A stretch of DNA of 63,460 nucleotides, taken from contig JADGBW010000006.1 in the NCBI GenBank assembly GCA_015231305.1, positions 1-63,460 on the forward strand, written 5' to 3'. Numbering within the stretch: the stretch's first letter is position 1; each line of letters starts with the position of its first letter. Position numbers and translations under genes: made by a program. This DNA is from Magnetococcales bacterium. Lineage in GTDB: Bacteria > Pseudomonadota > Magnetococcia > Magnetococcales > JADFYX01. Below the pieces are notes generated by a model. That model searched no databases. It saw only the letters and a list, made by a program, of their open reading frames with translations, and had not been told where the DNA came from. This document shows, piece by piece, positions 8,370-17,035 of this stretch.

Positions 8370-8903
8370 ATGAACGAACAAACTACAGAAACCCAAGAGA
8401 AACCAGCCCGCCGTTTTGAACCGTGGCCTACCGCTATAGTACTGTTTTTTCTAGTGGTGTTTTCTGCTGATGCCATAATGATAACAATGGGTTTGAACTC
8501 ATGGCCTGGCTTAGTTAACAAAAACCCTTATCAAAATGGGATAAACTACAACAAAGTTATCCAAGCCCAGAATAAACAAGACAAACTCGGCTGGAGTATA
8601 AAACTAAATAGCGAAAGTCTTGTAGCTGGCCAAGAAGGAAAAATAAGTGTTTCCATAACCGGGAAAGAAAATATAGCTGTGCAAAAAGCTCAAGTTGAGG
8701 GTATTCTTTTTCGTCCAGTTGGTGAGGGAATTGACATAGCGTTTCTTTTAAAAGAAGAAAAACCTGGTCTATATTCCGCTATGATAACCCCACCTAAAGA
8801 GGGAAATTGGGATGTTAAAATTCGTGCTATTAAATCTGCCAGTGCAGATTTTAGATATGTGGAACGAATAACTGTGCAACAAAGCAAACCAGAGGTGAAA
8901 TAA
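8370..8903 (+). CDS. ccoH: cbb3 oxidase assembly protein CcoH (FixH)
   Basis: FixH/CcoH is a single-span membrane protein needed for stable cbb3 oxidase assembly. Here a helix near residues 20-42 is followed by a periplasmic domain with the typical NPYQNGINYNKVIQAQ segment. The length (177) is normal. The ATG directly follows the ccoG stop and the gene ends two bases before ccoQ, so the three genes are one operon. No ccoI copper ATPase or ccoS is seen nearby, though they usually follow. Confidence 0.92.
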   Translation: MNEQTTETQEKPARRFEPWPTAIVLFFLVVFSADAIMITMGLNSWPGLVNKNPYQNGINYNKVIQAQNKQDKLGWSIKLNSESLVAGQEGKISVSITGKENIAVQKAQVEGILFRPVGEGIDIAFLLKEEKPGLYSAMITPPKEGNWDVKIRAIKSASADFRYVERITVQQSKPEVK

Positions 8904-8905
8904 TT

Positions 8906-9091
8906 ATGGATTTTGATACAATGATTTCCTTTTCCAAACAGTTTTCTCTCATTTGGTTTTTCCTTATATTTGTGGGAATAGTTTTATGGGCCTACTGGCC
9001 AAGCCATAAAAAAGGTTTTGAAGAAGAGGGGCAAAGATTGTTGGAAGACGATCCGATCCACGAAAATAGTGTACCAGAACCAAAAGATTAA
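8906..9091 (+). CDS. ccoQ: cbb3 oxidase small subunit CcoQ-like
   Basis: A 61-residue protein with one helix (about 12-31) ending in WAYWPSHKKGFEEEG and an acidic, proline-containing tail. This is the layout of CcoQ/FixQ, the small subunit that stabilises cbb3 oxidase. In most genomes ccoQ lies between ccoO and ccoP; here it is at the end of the assembly operon, about 9 kb away from and opposite to ccoNO. The call rests on shape and neighbours more than on strong motif identity. Confidence 0.8.
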   Translation: MDFDTMISFSKQFSLIWFFLIFVGIVLWAYWPSHKKGFEEEGQRLLEDDPIHENSVPEPKD

Positions 9092-9111
9092 AAAAATAGT
9101 CAATACAGATT

Positions 9112-9136
9112 AGGTAGCTCACAACTACCTTTTCTT
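9112..9136 (+). terminator. Intrinsic terminator of ccoGHQ
   Basis: A 6-bp stem AGGTAG/CTACCT with a 7-base loop, followed by TTTTCTT. It lies 20 bases after the ccoQ stop. Confidence 0.65.
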
Positions 9137-9156
9137 ATATATTTTGGCATTTTTAT

Positions 9157-9188
9157 AAAAATCAAGCTCATTTAAGGGTTTGATTTTT
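9157..9188. terminator. Bidirectional terminator between ccoQ and the small-gene pair
   Basis: A 9-bp stem AAAAATCAA/TTGATTTTT lies just downstream of the minus-strand gene that ends at 9194. A T run on the plus side makes it a second terminator for ccoGHQ as well. Confidence 0.5.
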
Positions 9189-9193
9189 TAACT

Positions 9194-9379
9194 TTATCTT
9201 ATAATATTCTTGGCTTTTTCCCAACCATTTTGCCAACTCTGTTCTTCATAAGAGCCATGCTCATATGGGCACTCATCATCAATCTTATAGCCCTCCTCAA
9301 AAGCAGCCTCTATGCAAGCAGCATAACCTTCTGCAAAATTTAAAAGATGCTTAGACTCTAATTTTTTATTTTCCTTCAT
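9194..9379 (-). CDS. Small Rmf/CrpP-like protein
   Basis: A 61-residue soluble protein. Its plan resembles ribosome modulation factor: a GY(A/x)A segment near residue 18, then CPYEHGSYEEQSW, then NGWEKA at the end (Rmf has CPY...QWL.GWREA). Rmf binds 70S ribosomes and drives dimerisation in stationary phase; the wider family includes CrpP. The middle has an acidic insertion (EEGYKIDDE) not found in E. coli Rmf, so the function is uncertain. It overlaps the upstream small gene by 4 bases, so both are probably translated together. Confidence 0.55.
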   Translation of the reverse strand: MKENKKLESKHLLNFAEGYAACIEAAFEEGYKIDDECPYEHGSYEEQSWQNGWEKAKNIIR

Positions 9380-9618
9380 TTTCCACTGTCCTCCTGTCGT
9401 ATATAACCGTACACTTCACCATTAACAGTACATGGACTAAACCCCAAAGGTTTACCGTTATGCTCAGGAACCAAACGGGCATAATATCCGTTTTGACCTA
9501 CCTTTACATCCCATACAACCCACATACCTAACTGCCCAGATATTAATTTATTGCTAGAGTGAACACCTGTTATATACTGTTCATCAATATTTGATTGTGT
9601 AGCGGCAAATAACTGCAT
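9376..9618 (-). CDS. Hypothetical 80-residue protein
   Basis: I do not recognise this protein. It has no signal peptide or membrane helix. The middle is rich in aromatic residues and glycine (GMWVVWDVKVGQNGYYARL), suggesting a small beta-sheet fold, and the end is EDSGK. It ends in a 4-base overlap with the Rmf-like gene downstream, which supports both being real genes in one transcript. Confidence 0.5.
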   Translation of the reverse strand: MQLFAATQSNIDEQYITGVHSSNKLISGQLGMWVVWDVKVGQNGYYARLVPEHNGKPLGFSPCTVNGEVYGYIRQEDSGK

Positions 9619-9891
9619 TTTTATAATATTATCCTCTGAATTGTTTCAAACTTATGGAAGATGCTAGGGGATATTTCCAACAAATAATATGAGTACTGGT
9701 TCAGCAGAAGTTAAACTAAGAGTATCTTAATTTTAAAGTTACAAACGATGCTCTTATAGCGTTGTTAAGTATAGGTTATCTTATGTATAGCTATGATAAA
9801 CTGACTTAACATATTAATTATTAAGAATTTTTCTATTCTTAAGCTAAATATTTGCTTTTTAAAGGAGTATAAATACGGCTATAGAGTTTTG

Positions 9892-10635
9892 TTAAAACAG
9901 AGGAATAAGTGCTAAACAGACAAGGTAGACACCTTCGCTCAGCTCACAACTTGCCCCTAAAAAATCACCCGTTATACCACCTGGATGTTTTTGTATTTTT
10001 TTACGAAAAAATGTTAAAAAAATAGCTACACCTAAAAGGGGAATTTCACCACTAGCCATAAAAAGAGATGGTAATAGGGTAAAAAATGCAAGTACAACCC
10101 AGGCAGAATTATGAGGAATATTGGCAGCCATTTGCGACCCCATGCCAGAGTCTCTAATATAATCGCTAGTTAATAGCAGAAATATCATTGCCAAACGACC
10201 AAACAGAGGAACAAAAAGTAACCACCAAACCCCGTTATTGTTAGCAAATAGTGTATACAGAGCGGCAAATTTAACTAAAAGCAGAAGTACAACCACAACA
10301 ACTGCTCCTGGGCCACTACGAGGGTCTTTTAAAATCGCTAAACATTTTTCCCGGCTCCCCATACCACCAATCCAAGCGTCAGTTACATCAGCTAGACCAT
10401 CTAAGTGCAATCCACCAGTTATCCATACCCATACCACAAGCACCAATGCGCTACGCATTGCTGGGTCAACCGCTTCTAAACACCATGCTACACTGGCCAA
10501 TAATAGGCCTATCGCCACACCAACTAACGGGTAGAAGAGTATAGATAGGCCATATGCTCTTGGAGATGGAGTAGAAATAGCAGGCATGGGGATTTTACTT
10601 AACAAGCCAAAAGCCAAAACCATAGGTGATATCAT
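9892..10635 (-). CDS. cobS: Adenosylcobinamide-GDP ribazoletransferase (cobalamin synthase)
   Basis: CobS is an integral membrane enzyme that joins adenosylcobinamide-GDP with alpha-ribazole (phosphate) to give adenosylcobalamin (phosphate), the last joining step. The 247 residues hold about six helices with the family segments GGLHLDGLADVTDAWIGG (near 77-94) and LKDPRSGPGAV. The carboxyl end has GGITGDFLGASCE. The start overlaps the upstream cobC stop by 4 bases (ATGA), so translation is coupled. It is the last gene of the cobU-cobT-cobC-cobS operon. Confidence 0.95.
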   Translation of the reverse strand: MISPMVLAFGLLSKIPMPAISTPSPRAYGLSILFYPLVGVAIGLLLASVAWCLEAVDPAMRSALVLVVWVWITGGLHLDGLADVTDAWIGGMGSREKCLAILKDPRSGPGAVVVVVLLLLVKFAALYTLFANNNGVWWLLFVPLFGRLAMIFLLLTSDYIRDSGMGSQMAANIPHNSAWVVLAFFTLLPSLFMASGEIPLLGVAIFLTFFRKKIQKHPGGITGDFLGASCELSEGVYLVCLALIPLF

Positions 10636-11273
10636 AATCTTAACCCCATAAAGGCAAGATGGGGAGCAATATTTCGCCCATGTTCATCAAGCTTTAAATG
10701 AATACGGCTAACAGAAGCCAAAGGCACATGCAAAGCAAAACTAGCAGTTAAGGATAGGCCAAGTATTTCAGCTAAAATAGCCCTAATTACACCTCCATGG
10801 GTAATTATAATTTTACGTTTTGTGTTTGTCTTATTAGAGAGCTTACCCCAAGTTACTAACACTCTTTTTTTAAAATCAGATGTTTTTTCTCCACCAGGAG
10901 GTGAGTGAATATCTGGGTTTTGCCAAAAAAGCTTAAGAGGCTCACTATCATACCTTAAAATTTGTGAAGCTGACTTACCTTCCCACTCGCCAAAGCAAAT
11001 TTCACTAAAGCCCTCTTCAATCTTAAGGGGGATGGAGTACTGTTTGGCTATTTTTGAGGCAACTTGATGACATCGAATCAGAGGTGATGTAATTATCTGA
11101 TCACACGGAGCCAGTTTATTTAAAGTAGACTCCATAATTTTTTTACCATTTGCAGTAAGAGGGTCATCTAAAGAACCTCGAAAGCAAGGGCCACCCTCTA
11201 CCTCGCCATGACGTAACAGGTCGATAACTCCTACACTGGTTTTTAATGTGGCTTGGTAGCCAGAATGGGTCAT
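10632..11273 (-). CDS. cobC: Alpha-ribazole phosphatase (histidine phosphatase family)
   Basis: A phosphoglycerate-mutase-like phosphatase expected to remove the phosphate from alpha-ribazole-5'-phosphate or adenosylcobalamin phosphate. The catalytic motif is LLRHGE near residue 20 of the chosen start, and the second histidine is in THGGVIRA. The frame is open further upstream, but the ATG at 11273 is preferred because it makes an ATGA overlap with the cobT stop and removes a cysteine-rich extension that has no family match. The phosphatase family is sure; the exact substrate follows from the cob neighbours. Confidence 0.88.
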   Translation of the reverse strand: MTHSGYQATLKTSVGVIDLLRHGEVEGGPCFRGSLDDPLTANGKKIMESTLNKLAPCDQIITSPLIRCHQVASKIAKQYSIPLKIEEGFSEICFGEWEGKSASQILRYDSEPLKLFWQNPDIHSPPGGEKTSDFKKRVLVTWGKLSNKTNTKRKIIITHGGVIRAILAEILGLSLTASFALHVPLASVSRIHLKLDEHGRNIAPHLAFMGLRL

Positions 11274-12319
11274 CCCTGGGAAACACCTGCCTGAGCAAAT
11301 GTAGCCATACCAGCATGGAGTGTACAAGCCATTTTTAGAAGTGGAACAGCAACTGCTGCACCGCTCCCCTCCCCCAAGCGCATTTCAAGGTCAACTAAAG
11401 CTTGACCACCTATTGCTGCCAATAGTGCAGAGTGTCCTGGCTCTTCTGATAAATGAGCAAACAGCATCCAGTCTGCTAGCTCAGGACGTAGCCTAACAGC
11501 AGCTAAAGCTGCACTAGTAGTAATAAAACCATCTACCAAAACAGGTATACCAAGTTGGGCTGATGTAATGTAAAAGCCAGCTAAAGCCGCCAACTCAAAA
11601 CCACCTACTTTACGCAATACTGAAAGAGGGTCTTTAGCATCTGGCATATTTTTATCCAGTGCTTTTTGAATAACTTCTGCTTTTTTGGCAACACCTTCAC
11701 TATCTAATCCAGTACCAGGGCCAGCCATTAAAGTAGGAGACAGACCCGCTAATACTCCTCCTACAGCAGCAGCAGCGGTTGTGTTACCAATACCCATTTC
11801 ACCACCAATAAGAAGCTGAACCCCTTCTTTGTGGCCTCTAATAGCTGCTTGTCTTCCCACCTCCATAGCTGTATATAGCTGCTTTTCATCCATAGCAGCA
11901 CCTTGGCTCATGTCTGATGTTCCCGCGCCTACCCTGCTAGAGATTACACTGGGCAGTGGGCCAGGGTCAGTTACAGTTCCAACATCTACCACCTCAAAAT
12001 TGGCATTTAAATTTTTAGCAAGCACCGTTATTGCAGCACCACCACGGGAGAAATTTTTTACCATTTCAACAGTTACAGACTGAGGAAAAGCCGATACCCC
12101 AGATGCTACTACCCCATGATCACCAGCAAACACAACAATTTTTAATTTTTCAAGCTCAGGCAATACCTTGTTTTGCCATCCAGCAAAGTCCACAGCAATT
12201 TTTTCTAACACCCCTAGTGACCCTGGAGGTTTAGTCAACTGTTGTTGATGGCTCAAAGCGTCCTGACGATGTTTTTGTGATGGCACAACTATCGGTGCAT
12301 CCAACCAGTCTGGTCTCAC
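11270..12319 (-). CDS. cobT: Nicotinate-nucleotide--dimethylbenzimidazole phosphoribosyltransferase
   Basis: CobT transfers ribose-phosphate from nicotinate mononucleotide to the lower-ligand base, making alpha-ribazole phosphate. The 349 residues match the family. Visible signatures are VVFAGDHGVVASGVSAFPQ (near residue 60-80), IGGEMGIGNTTAAAA (near 170) and RLGEGSGAA near the end, which includes the catalytic glutamate. It overlaps cobU upstream and cobC downstream by 4 bases each. Whether the base is dimethylbenzimidazole or another cannot be told from sequence. Confidence 0.96.
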   Translation of the reverse strand: MRPDWLDAPIVVPSQKHRQDALSHQQQLTKPPGSLGVLEKIAVDFAGWQNKVLPELEKLKIVVFAGDHGVVASGVSAFPQSVTVEMVKNFSRGGAAITVLAKNLNANFEVVDVGTVTDPGPLPSVISSRVGAGTSDMSQGAAMDEKQLYTAMEVGRQAAIRGHKEGVQLLIGGEMGIGNTTAAAAVGGVLAGLSPTLMAGPGTGLDSEGVAKKAEVIQKALDKNMPDAKDPLSVLRKVGGFELAALAGFYITSAQLGIPVLVDGFITTSAALAAVRLRPELADWMLFAHLSEEPGHSALLAAIGGQALVDLEMRLGEGSGAAVAVPLLKMACTLHAGMATFAQAGVSQG

Positions 12320-12843
12320 AATTTTACTCCTTTTAAAACTGTTGGCAGCCCTGCCACAGTAAATATAACCCTATCACAAACCTTTGCTAAATCTTGGTGC
12401 AACCACCCGCTCTCATCAACAAAACTTCGGCTTAGATCTCCCATTGGTACAACTCCCAGGCCAGTTTCGTTACCTACCAGTATTATTGGTGATGCAAGTG
12501 CAGGTAAAAGTTCCAGCAATTCTTTTTTTTCTCTTTCCCATAGCTGTTGCCAATCTGGCTGTAATAAAATATTACTCAGCCAAAGTGTTAGACAATCAAC
12601 TAACAGCACTCTATCAGCTTTAGCATGTTTTGCCAAAACTGAAGATAATTCAATAGGTTCCTCAACTAGTTGCCAATGGGATGGTCTCCTTTGTTTATGG
12701 AGCAATATCCGTGTTTGCATCTCTTTATCTTTGGCTTGGGCAGTGGCGATATAAGTAACATCAAGGCCGGATTTTTTAGCCAGCTCTTCAGCCAAACTAC
12801 TTTTACCAGACCTAGCACCTCCAAGAATAAGTTCAATTGCCAT
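12316..12843 (-). CDS. cobU: Adenosylcobinamide kinase / adenosylcobinamide-phosphate guanylyltransferase
   Basis: CobU/CobP phosphorylates adenosylcobinamide and then adds GMP to make the GDP-activated form used by CobS. The P-loop GGARSGKSS is at residues 8-16, the guanylyltransferase histidine region is LHKQRRPSHW, and LVDCLTLWLSN and GNETGLGVVP complete the family pattern. The length (175) is normal. It is the first gene of the minus-strand cob operon and is divergent from cobO with an 86-base gap that must hold both promoters. Confidence 0.95.
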   Translation of the reverse strand: MAIELILGGARSGKSSLAEELAKKSGLDVTYIATAQAKDKEMQTRILLHKQRRPSHWQLVEEPIELSSVLAKHAKADRVLLVDCLTLWLSNILLQPDWQQLWEREKKELLELLPALASPIILVGNETGLGVVPMGDLSRSFVDESGWLHQDLAKVCDRVIFTVAGLPTVLKGVKL

Positions 12844-12929
12844 TGCTGCCTATGCTTTTTTTTATAAAATAATATCAATAGATTGATGATTCAGATAACA
12901 TGGTTATATAAAAGCTAGCAACCCCTATA

Positions 12930-13505
12930 ATGGAATTTAAAATGAATAACTCTAATACTACAGCAAATTCTAAAACAAAAAAACGTCAAGGTCGGGTTGT
13001 GGTTTTAACCGGTCCTGGTAAAGGCAAGTCTTCCAGCGCATTTGGTATGGTATTAAGAGCAGCCGGGTGGAACTATAAAATTTGTGTTATTCAATTTATT
13101 AAAAAAGAGTCTCGCAGAACAGGAGAACAGATGGCAGCTGCTAAGCTATCTGGTATAGAATGGCACTGTTTAGGTGATGGCTTTACCTGGATAACCAAAA
13201 ATCCTGAGCAAGATGCAAGCAACAACAAAAAAATATGGGAATTTTCCCAAGAAAAAATCAGCAGTGGTGAATTTGATCTGGTAGTACTTGATGAAATAAA
13301 CTATGCAGCCAGCTATGGTTGGATATCAGGAGCTGAAATTGCCGATTTTATCAAAAATAAAAAACCTTATGAGACACATCTAATTTTAACGGGGCGGGAT
13401 GCTCTACCAGAGGTAATTGCAGTTGCCGATACTGTTACCGAAATGGGTATGGTTAAACATGCCTATGAAGCTGGCATCACCGCTGGCAGGGGCATTGAGT
13501 TTTAA
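12930..13505 (+). CDS. cobO: Cob(I)yrinic acid a,c-diamide adenosyltransferase
   Basis: The CobO/BtuR-type adenosyltransferase attaches the 5'-deoxyadenosyl upper ligand to reduced corrinoids. The P-loop GPGKGKSS is near residue 27, followed by SAFGMVLRAAGW and, later, LVVLDEINYA (Walker-B-like) and LTGRDA. The length is normal. Two ATG codons (12930 and 12942) are possible starts and neither has a clear ribosome site; the short Asn/Thr/Lys-rich head is typical. It is the only plus-strand gene in the cob region. Confidence 0.93.
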   Translation: MEFKMNNSNTTANSKTKKRQGRVVVLTGPGKGKSSSAFGMVLRAAGWNYKICVIQFIKKESRRTGEQMAAAKLSGIEWHCLGDGFTWITKNPEQDASNNKKIWEFSQEKISSGEFDLVVLDEINYAASYGWISGAEIADFIKNKKPYETHLILTGRDALPEVIAVADTVTEMGMVKHAYEAGITAGRGIEF

Positions 13506-13556
13506 CTTAAGACCTCACAACAATTAGCATTAGCAAGTTGGTAGTTATTATTAAGT

Positions 13557-14597
13557 CTATTTTGAAATTGATTTAAGTGTACTCTCAAGACGTTGCCATT
13601 GGTCTTTGTCACCTGGCAACCCAAAACGGATACCTCCGGGATCACTAAAACGTCTGACTAGTATTCCATGCTGAGCAAATTTGTTAAACAACTCTTTGCT
13701 ACGAGAAACTTTAACCCATTTAAATAGAGTTGTTCCTCCAATTGGGGTCAAATTATATTTGCTTAGCATATTATGTAGTTGTTTTTGTTTTTCTTCTAAT
13801 TGACTACGTGTTTCAACATGCCAAGCAGTATCATTTAAACAGTTTTTAGCTACATGGCGTGATGGTCCACTTATCTGCCATGGACCTAGTAGCTGCCTCA
13901 TACTATCGAGTAGTTCTGGCCAACCAAAGACAAAGCCAACTCTTGCTCCAGCCAAGCCAAAAAATTTACCTAAGGAACGTAACACAATTAACCCTGGCTT
14001 TCCTGTCTCACCAATCATGCTTAATTGTGGTGTAGAGTCCATGAAGGCTTCATCAACTATTAACCATCTTTCCCCTCCAAATGCCTTGTCAGCAACAGCC
14101 TGACGTTTACGCCATTCAAATAGTTTCTCTTTACTAATTATTTTTCCAGTCGGATTGTTAGGGTTTACTACAACCACAGCATCATATAACTCTATTTTTT
14201 TCTCAAGCTCTCTTAATGTTACCTGTTCTACCTGATGGCTGGGAGGTGTAGAATAAAATGGTTTTTTATGTTTTTTACCAATAAAACCCCATGAGTGAGC
14301 ATGCTCTGAGTATGTTGGAGAGAGAACAGCAACCCTAAACTTTTCTGTTAAACGAGATAAAACTTGAATTGCTGCTTGAGAACCAGCAACAGGAAGTATA
14401 TTTTCACTACCATAGTAAGCAGATGCAGACTGTAACAGGCCATCTTCATCTTCTGGAAGGCGTAGCCATTTATCAGCAGGAATATGTGGAATGCTCCAGC
14501 CAATTGGGTTGATACCTGTAGAAAGGTCCAGCCATTTCTTAGGAGGCAAACCAAAAGTCAGTGCTGCCTGTTGAATTCCACCACCATGATTAAGCAA
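13557..14597 (-). CDS. cobD: Threonine-phosphate decarboxylase (PLP enzyme, CobD/CobC type)
   Basis: This PLP-dependent fold-type I enzyme decarboxylates L-threonine phosphate to (R)-1-amino-2-propanol phosphate, the linker of the nucleotide loop. The amino terminus (NHGGGIQQAALTFGL, LDLSTGINPIGW) is characteristic of the cobalamin branch rather than of histidinol-phosphate aminotransferases. NPNNPTG (near 153) and the lysine in LRSLGKFFGLAGARVGF bind PLP. The 346 residues match the family. It overlaps cbiB upstream by 8 bases, and CbiB uses its product. Confidence 0.93.
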   Translation of the reverse strand: MLNHGGGIQQAALTFGLPPKKWLDLSTGINPIGWSIPHIPADKWLRLPEDEDGLLQSASAYYGSENILPVAGSQAAIQVLSRLTEKFRVAVLSPTYSEHAHSWGFIGKKHKKPFYSTPPSHQVEQVTLRELEKKIELYDAVVVVNPNNPTGKIISKEKLFEWRKRQAVADKAFGGERWLIVDEAFMDSTPQLSMIGETGKPGLIVLRSLGKFFGLAGARVGFVFGWPELLDSMRQLLGPWQISGPSRHVAKNCLNDTAWHVETRSQLEEKQKQLHNMLSKYNLTPIGGTTLFKWVKVSRSKELFNKFAQHGILVRRFSDPGGIRFGLPGDKDQWQRLESTLKSISK

Positions 14598-15525
14598 TTA
14601 CCAACACTCCTATGATAAACACAACCACAATCCAAAGCGCAATGCCCCGCCTAACTAACCCAACTGCCCTTGGTATATCTGCAATTCTAGGTGGAGTGCC
14701 TTCACCCATAATTGGGTTTTGTTGAGCAACACCATGATAAACAGTTTCACCACCTAAAATGATTTCTAAAGCACCTGCTCCACTAGCCATTACCAAAGTA
14801 GCATTAGGGCTTTTACGATTTTTACAATAAAACCAAGACCGTAAGGCTGGCTGGCTTTTTCCAACTAATAAATAAGTTAAAGCAGTTAAACGAGCCGGAA
14901 CATAGTTAAGTAGATCATCCAGCCTGGCAGCCCCCCAACCAAAATGTAGATAACGCTGGTTGCGGTATCCCCACATTGCATCCAGGGTATTTACTAACCT
15001 ATAGATAATTGCTCCTGGAGCACCCAAAATTAAAAACCAAAACAGAGCACCAAATACTGCATCACAGCCATTTTCCAAAACTGATTCTATAGTAGAACGA
15101 GCAATATTTGTTTCATCCATAGCCTCAACATCACGGCTAACAATCATAGCCACACTTTGCCTAGCAGCTTCAAGCCCTTCAGAATCCATGGCTTTAACTA
15201 CATTATGAGCATGTGTAGCTAGGCTCTTGGCTCCCAACACAAAATAAAGGACAACTACAGAAAATAATTCACCTAAAAATGCTATATTAGAAATCCAAGA
15301 ACTCGCAATAGTTATCGGTATAACTATGATAATAACTGCAATCACCCCACGCATCCTAATTATATTGTAACGCTTTTTATCATTTGATGCAACATATAGT
15401 ATTTCTTCTACTAAATTTGCCATATTCCCGACACCAACTAAAGGGTGATATCGTCTCACCTCAGAGAACAATCTATCAAGAAATATAGCAGCTACCATAA
15501 GAAGTGCTAACGTTTTAAATTCCAT
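14590..15525 (-). CDS. cbiB: Adenosylcobinamide-phosphate synthase
   Basis: CbiB (CobD in aerobic nomenclature) is a membrane protein that attaches aminopropanol phosphate to adenosylcobyric acid. The sequence has the family landmarks HPLVGVGNMANLVE (near 28), SLATHAHNVVKAM, VSRDVEAMDETNIARSTIE and ENGCDAVFGALFWF, and several helices. The length (311) is normal. It and the PLP decarboxylase form a two-gene operon. No cobalamin riboswitch was found in the 600 bases upstream. Confidence 0.94.
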   Translation of the reverse strand: MEFKTLALLMVAAIFLDRLFSEVRRYHPLVGVGNMANLVEEILYVASNDKKRYNIIRMRGVIAVIIIVIPITIASSWISNIAFLGELFSVVVLYFVLGAKSLATHAHNVVKAMDSEGLEAARQSVAMIVSRDVEAMDETNIARSTIESVLENGCDAVFGALFWFLILGAPGAIIYRLVNTLDAMWGYRNQRYLHFGWGAARLDDLLNYVPARLTALTYLLVGKSQPALRSWFYCKNRKSPNATLVMASGAGALEIILGGETVYHGVAQQNPIMGEGTPPRIADIPRAVGLVRRGIALWIVVVFIIGVLVIA

Positions 15526-16134
15526 AAAACCAACCTAAAAAACAGTACATTTTAGAAACAAAATACCCCCACATATTTCCTGTAATAATATGTGGTAAAA
15601 TGAAAAAACAACACAATCCTAAATAACTTTAGAAATTGTAAAAAATATAATAGTAGTTAATTGCTGGGTGTGATTTTTTTAAAAATAAAACAGTAAAATA
15701 TCTCTGTCTTAATCATGAACATAATAATTAAATTTTTTTTCATACCTGACTTAAAACAAACACCATTTATATGTTAAAATAAATTTTTTACAGCCTGTAT
15801 TAACTTATTTTTGATAAGTGATAATAAGAGATTTGGACTGTAAATTTAGTATGTGCTAGGCATATATTCAAAAGACTCCTATATATTGCACCCTTTGTCT
15901 ACTTATCAATAATTCACTTAGCATTGTAATGGCATAGAGACCCTACCCAAATATAACTTTGTCAATTACACATTAATAATTATGGAGACATTTTGGACCT
16001 TAACAACAAACAAAGGACTCTTGGATTGTTATTGGTAAGATAGGTTGGCTTATAGTTAGTAGACAGGTATATTGATCACCTTGGTAAGACACCTTTAAAT
16101 CTAGGTTAAACTAGTTATCTTGGGATGGTGAGTT
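15526..16134. other. 609-base AT-rich intergenic region, nothing recognised
   Basis: The region lies between two divergent genes and must hold the promoters of cbiB-cobD and of the hydroxylase gene. A short hairpin with stem CCACATAT/ATATGTGG is at about 15570-15595. I looked for the conserved B12-box (GCCACTG-like) of a cobalamin riboswitch on both strands and did not see it. No plausible frame longer than about 20 codons was found. Confidence 0.5.
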
Positions 16135-16968
16135 ATGGAGCAGACGCTACTTGAACAGGAAAAAGTTATCCGCCTCAGCTTTTTTTTTGGAATTTTTGCA
16201 TTAGTTGCAATTTGGGAGATAACTGCCCCTAGACGCAAATTATCCATTAGCAAAGGCATGCGATGGAGCGCAAACCTTGGCGTGGTCGTTTTAAACACTA
16301 TTTTATTACGTCTGCTGTTTCCCACTGCTGCGGTAGGCTTAGCGTTAGTTGGCGAAGAGAGAAGCTGGGGTTTACTAAATAACTTTGAGATATCACCCTG
16401 GTTAGGGGTTATTATCGGTGTAGGTTTTATGGATTTTGCAATCTACGCTCAACATGTAATGTTTCATTCTGTTCCCACCCTATGGCGACTACATAAAGTA
16501 CACCATGCAGATCTTGACTATGATGTAACAACAGGAGCACGCTTTCACCCTATTGAAATTATACTATCAATGGTTATCAAGCTCGGTGTTGTGCTTTCCC
16601 TAGGACCATCAGCACAAGCTGTACTAATATTTGAAGTGCTACTAAATGCCATGGCTATGTTTAATCATGGCAATATATATTTACCAATAGAGATAGATAA
16701 AAGACTACGTCTGTTTGTTGTCACCCCTGATATGCACCGAGTTCATCATTCTGTTCACGCACCTTTAACAAACTCAAACTTTGGCTTCAACCTACCCTGG
16801 TGGGACCGCATTATGGGTACTTATACAGCCCAACCATTAACAGGCCATGAAGAGATGGATATCGGTCTAAATGAACCCAGAGAACCAAAACTGGTTAGCA
16901 CATTACCCGGCTTGCTAAAACTACCGTTTATTTCTCACTTAGATAAATACACAATCAACCGAAGATAA
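16135..16968 (+). CDS. Sterol desaturase / fatty-acid hydroxylase family membrane protein
   Basis: A di-iron membrane oxygenase of the fatty-acid hydroxylase superfamily. Four amino-terminal helices precede the histidine motifs: HVMFH (near 110), LHKVHHAD (near 120), the central FNHGNIY segment, and MHRVHHS (near 200). The 277 residues match bacterial members. The substrate cannot be told; lipids or carotenoids are usual. It is a single gene, convergent with comM. Activity would need oxygen and a reductase, which are not encoded beside it. Confidence 0.85.
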   Translation: MEQTLLEQEKVIRLSFFFGIFALVAIWEITAPRRKLSISKGMRWSANLGVVVLNTILLRLLFPTAAVGLALVGEERSWGLLNNFEISPWLGVIIGVGFMDFAIYAQHVMFHSVPTLWRLHKVHHADLDYDVTTGARFHPIEIILSMVIKLGVVLSLGPSAQAVLIFEVLLNAMAMFNHGNIYLPIEIDKRLRLFVVTPDMHRVHHSVHAPLTNSNFGFNLPWWDRIMGTYTAQPLTGHEEMDIGLNEPREPKLVSTLPGLLKLPFISHLDKYTINRR

Positions 16969-17035
16969 TAAAACCAGACTACCACAGTTAATAAACAGCT
17001 AAATGTTGCTTGCTATAACACAATTGAAGCAAACC

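Noticed and set aside
15526-16134. Cobalamin riboswitch upstream of cbiB
   Set aside because: No GCCACTG-like B12 box or the other conserved boxes were seen on either strand.
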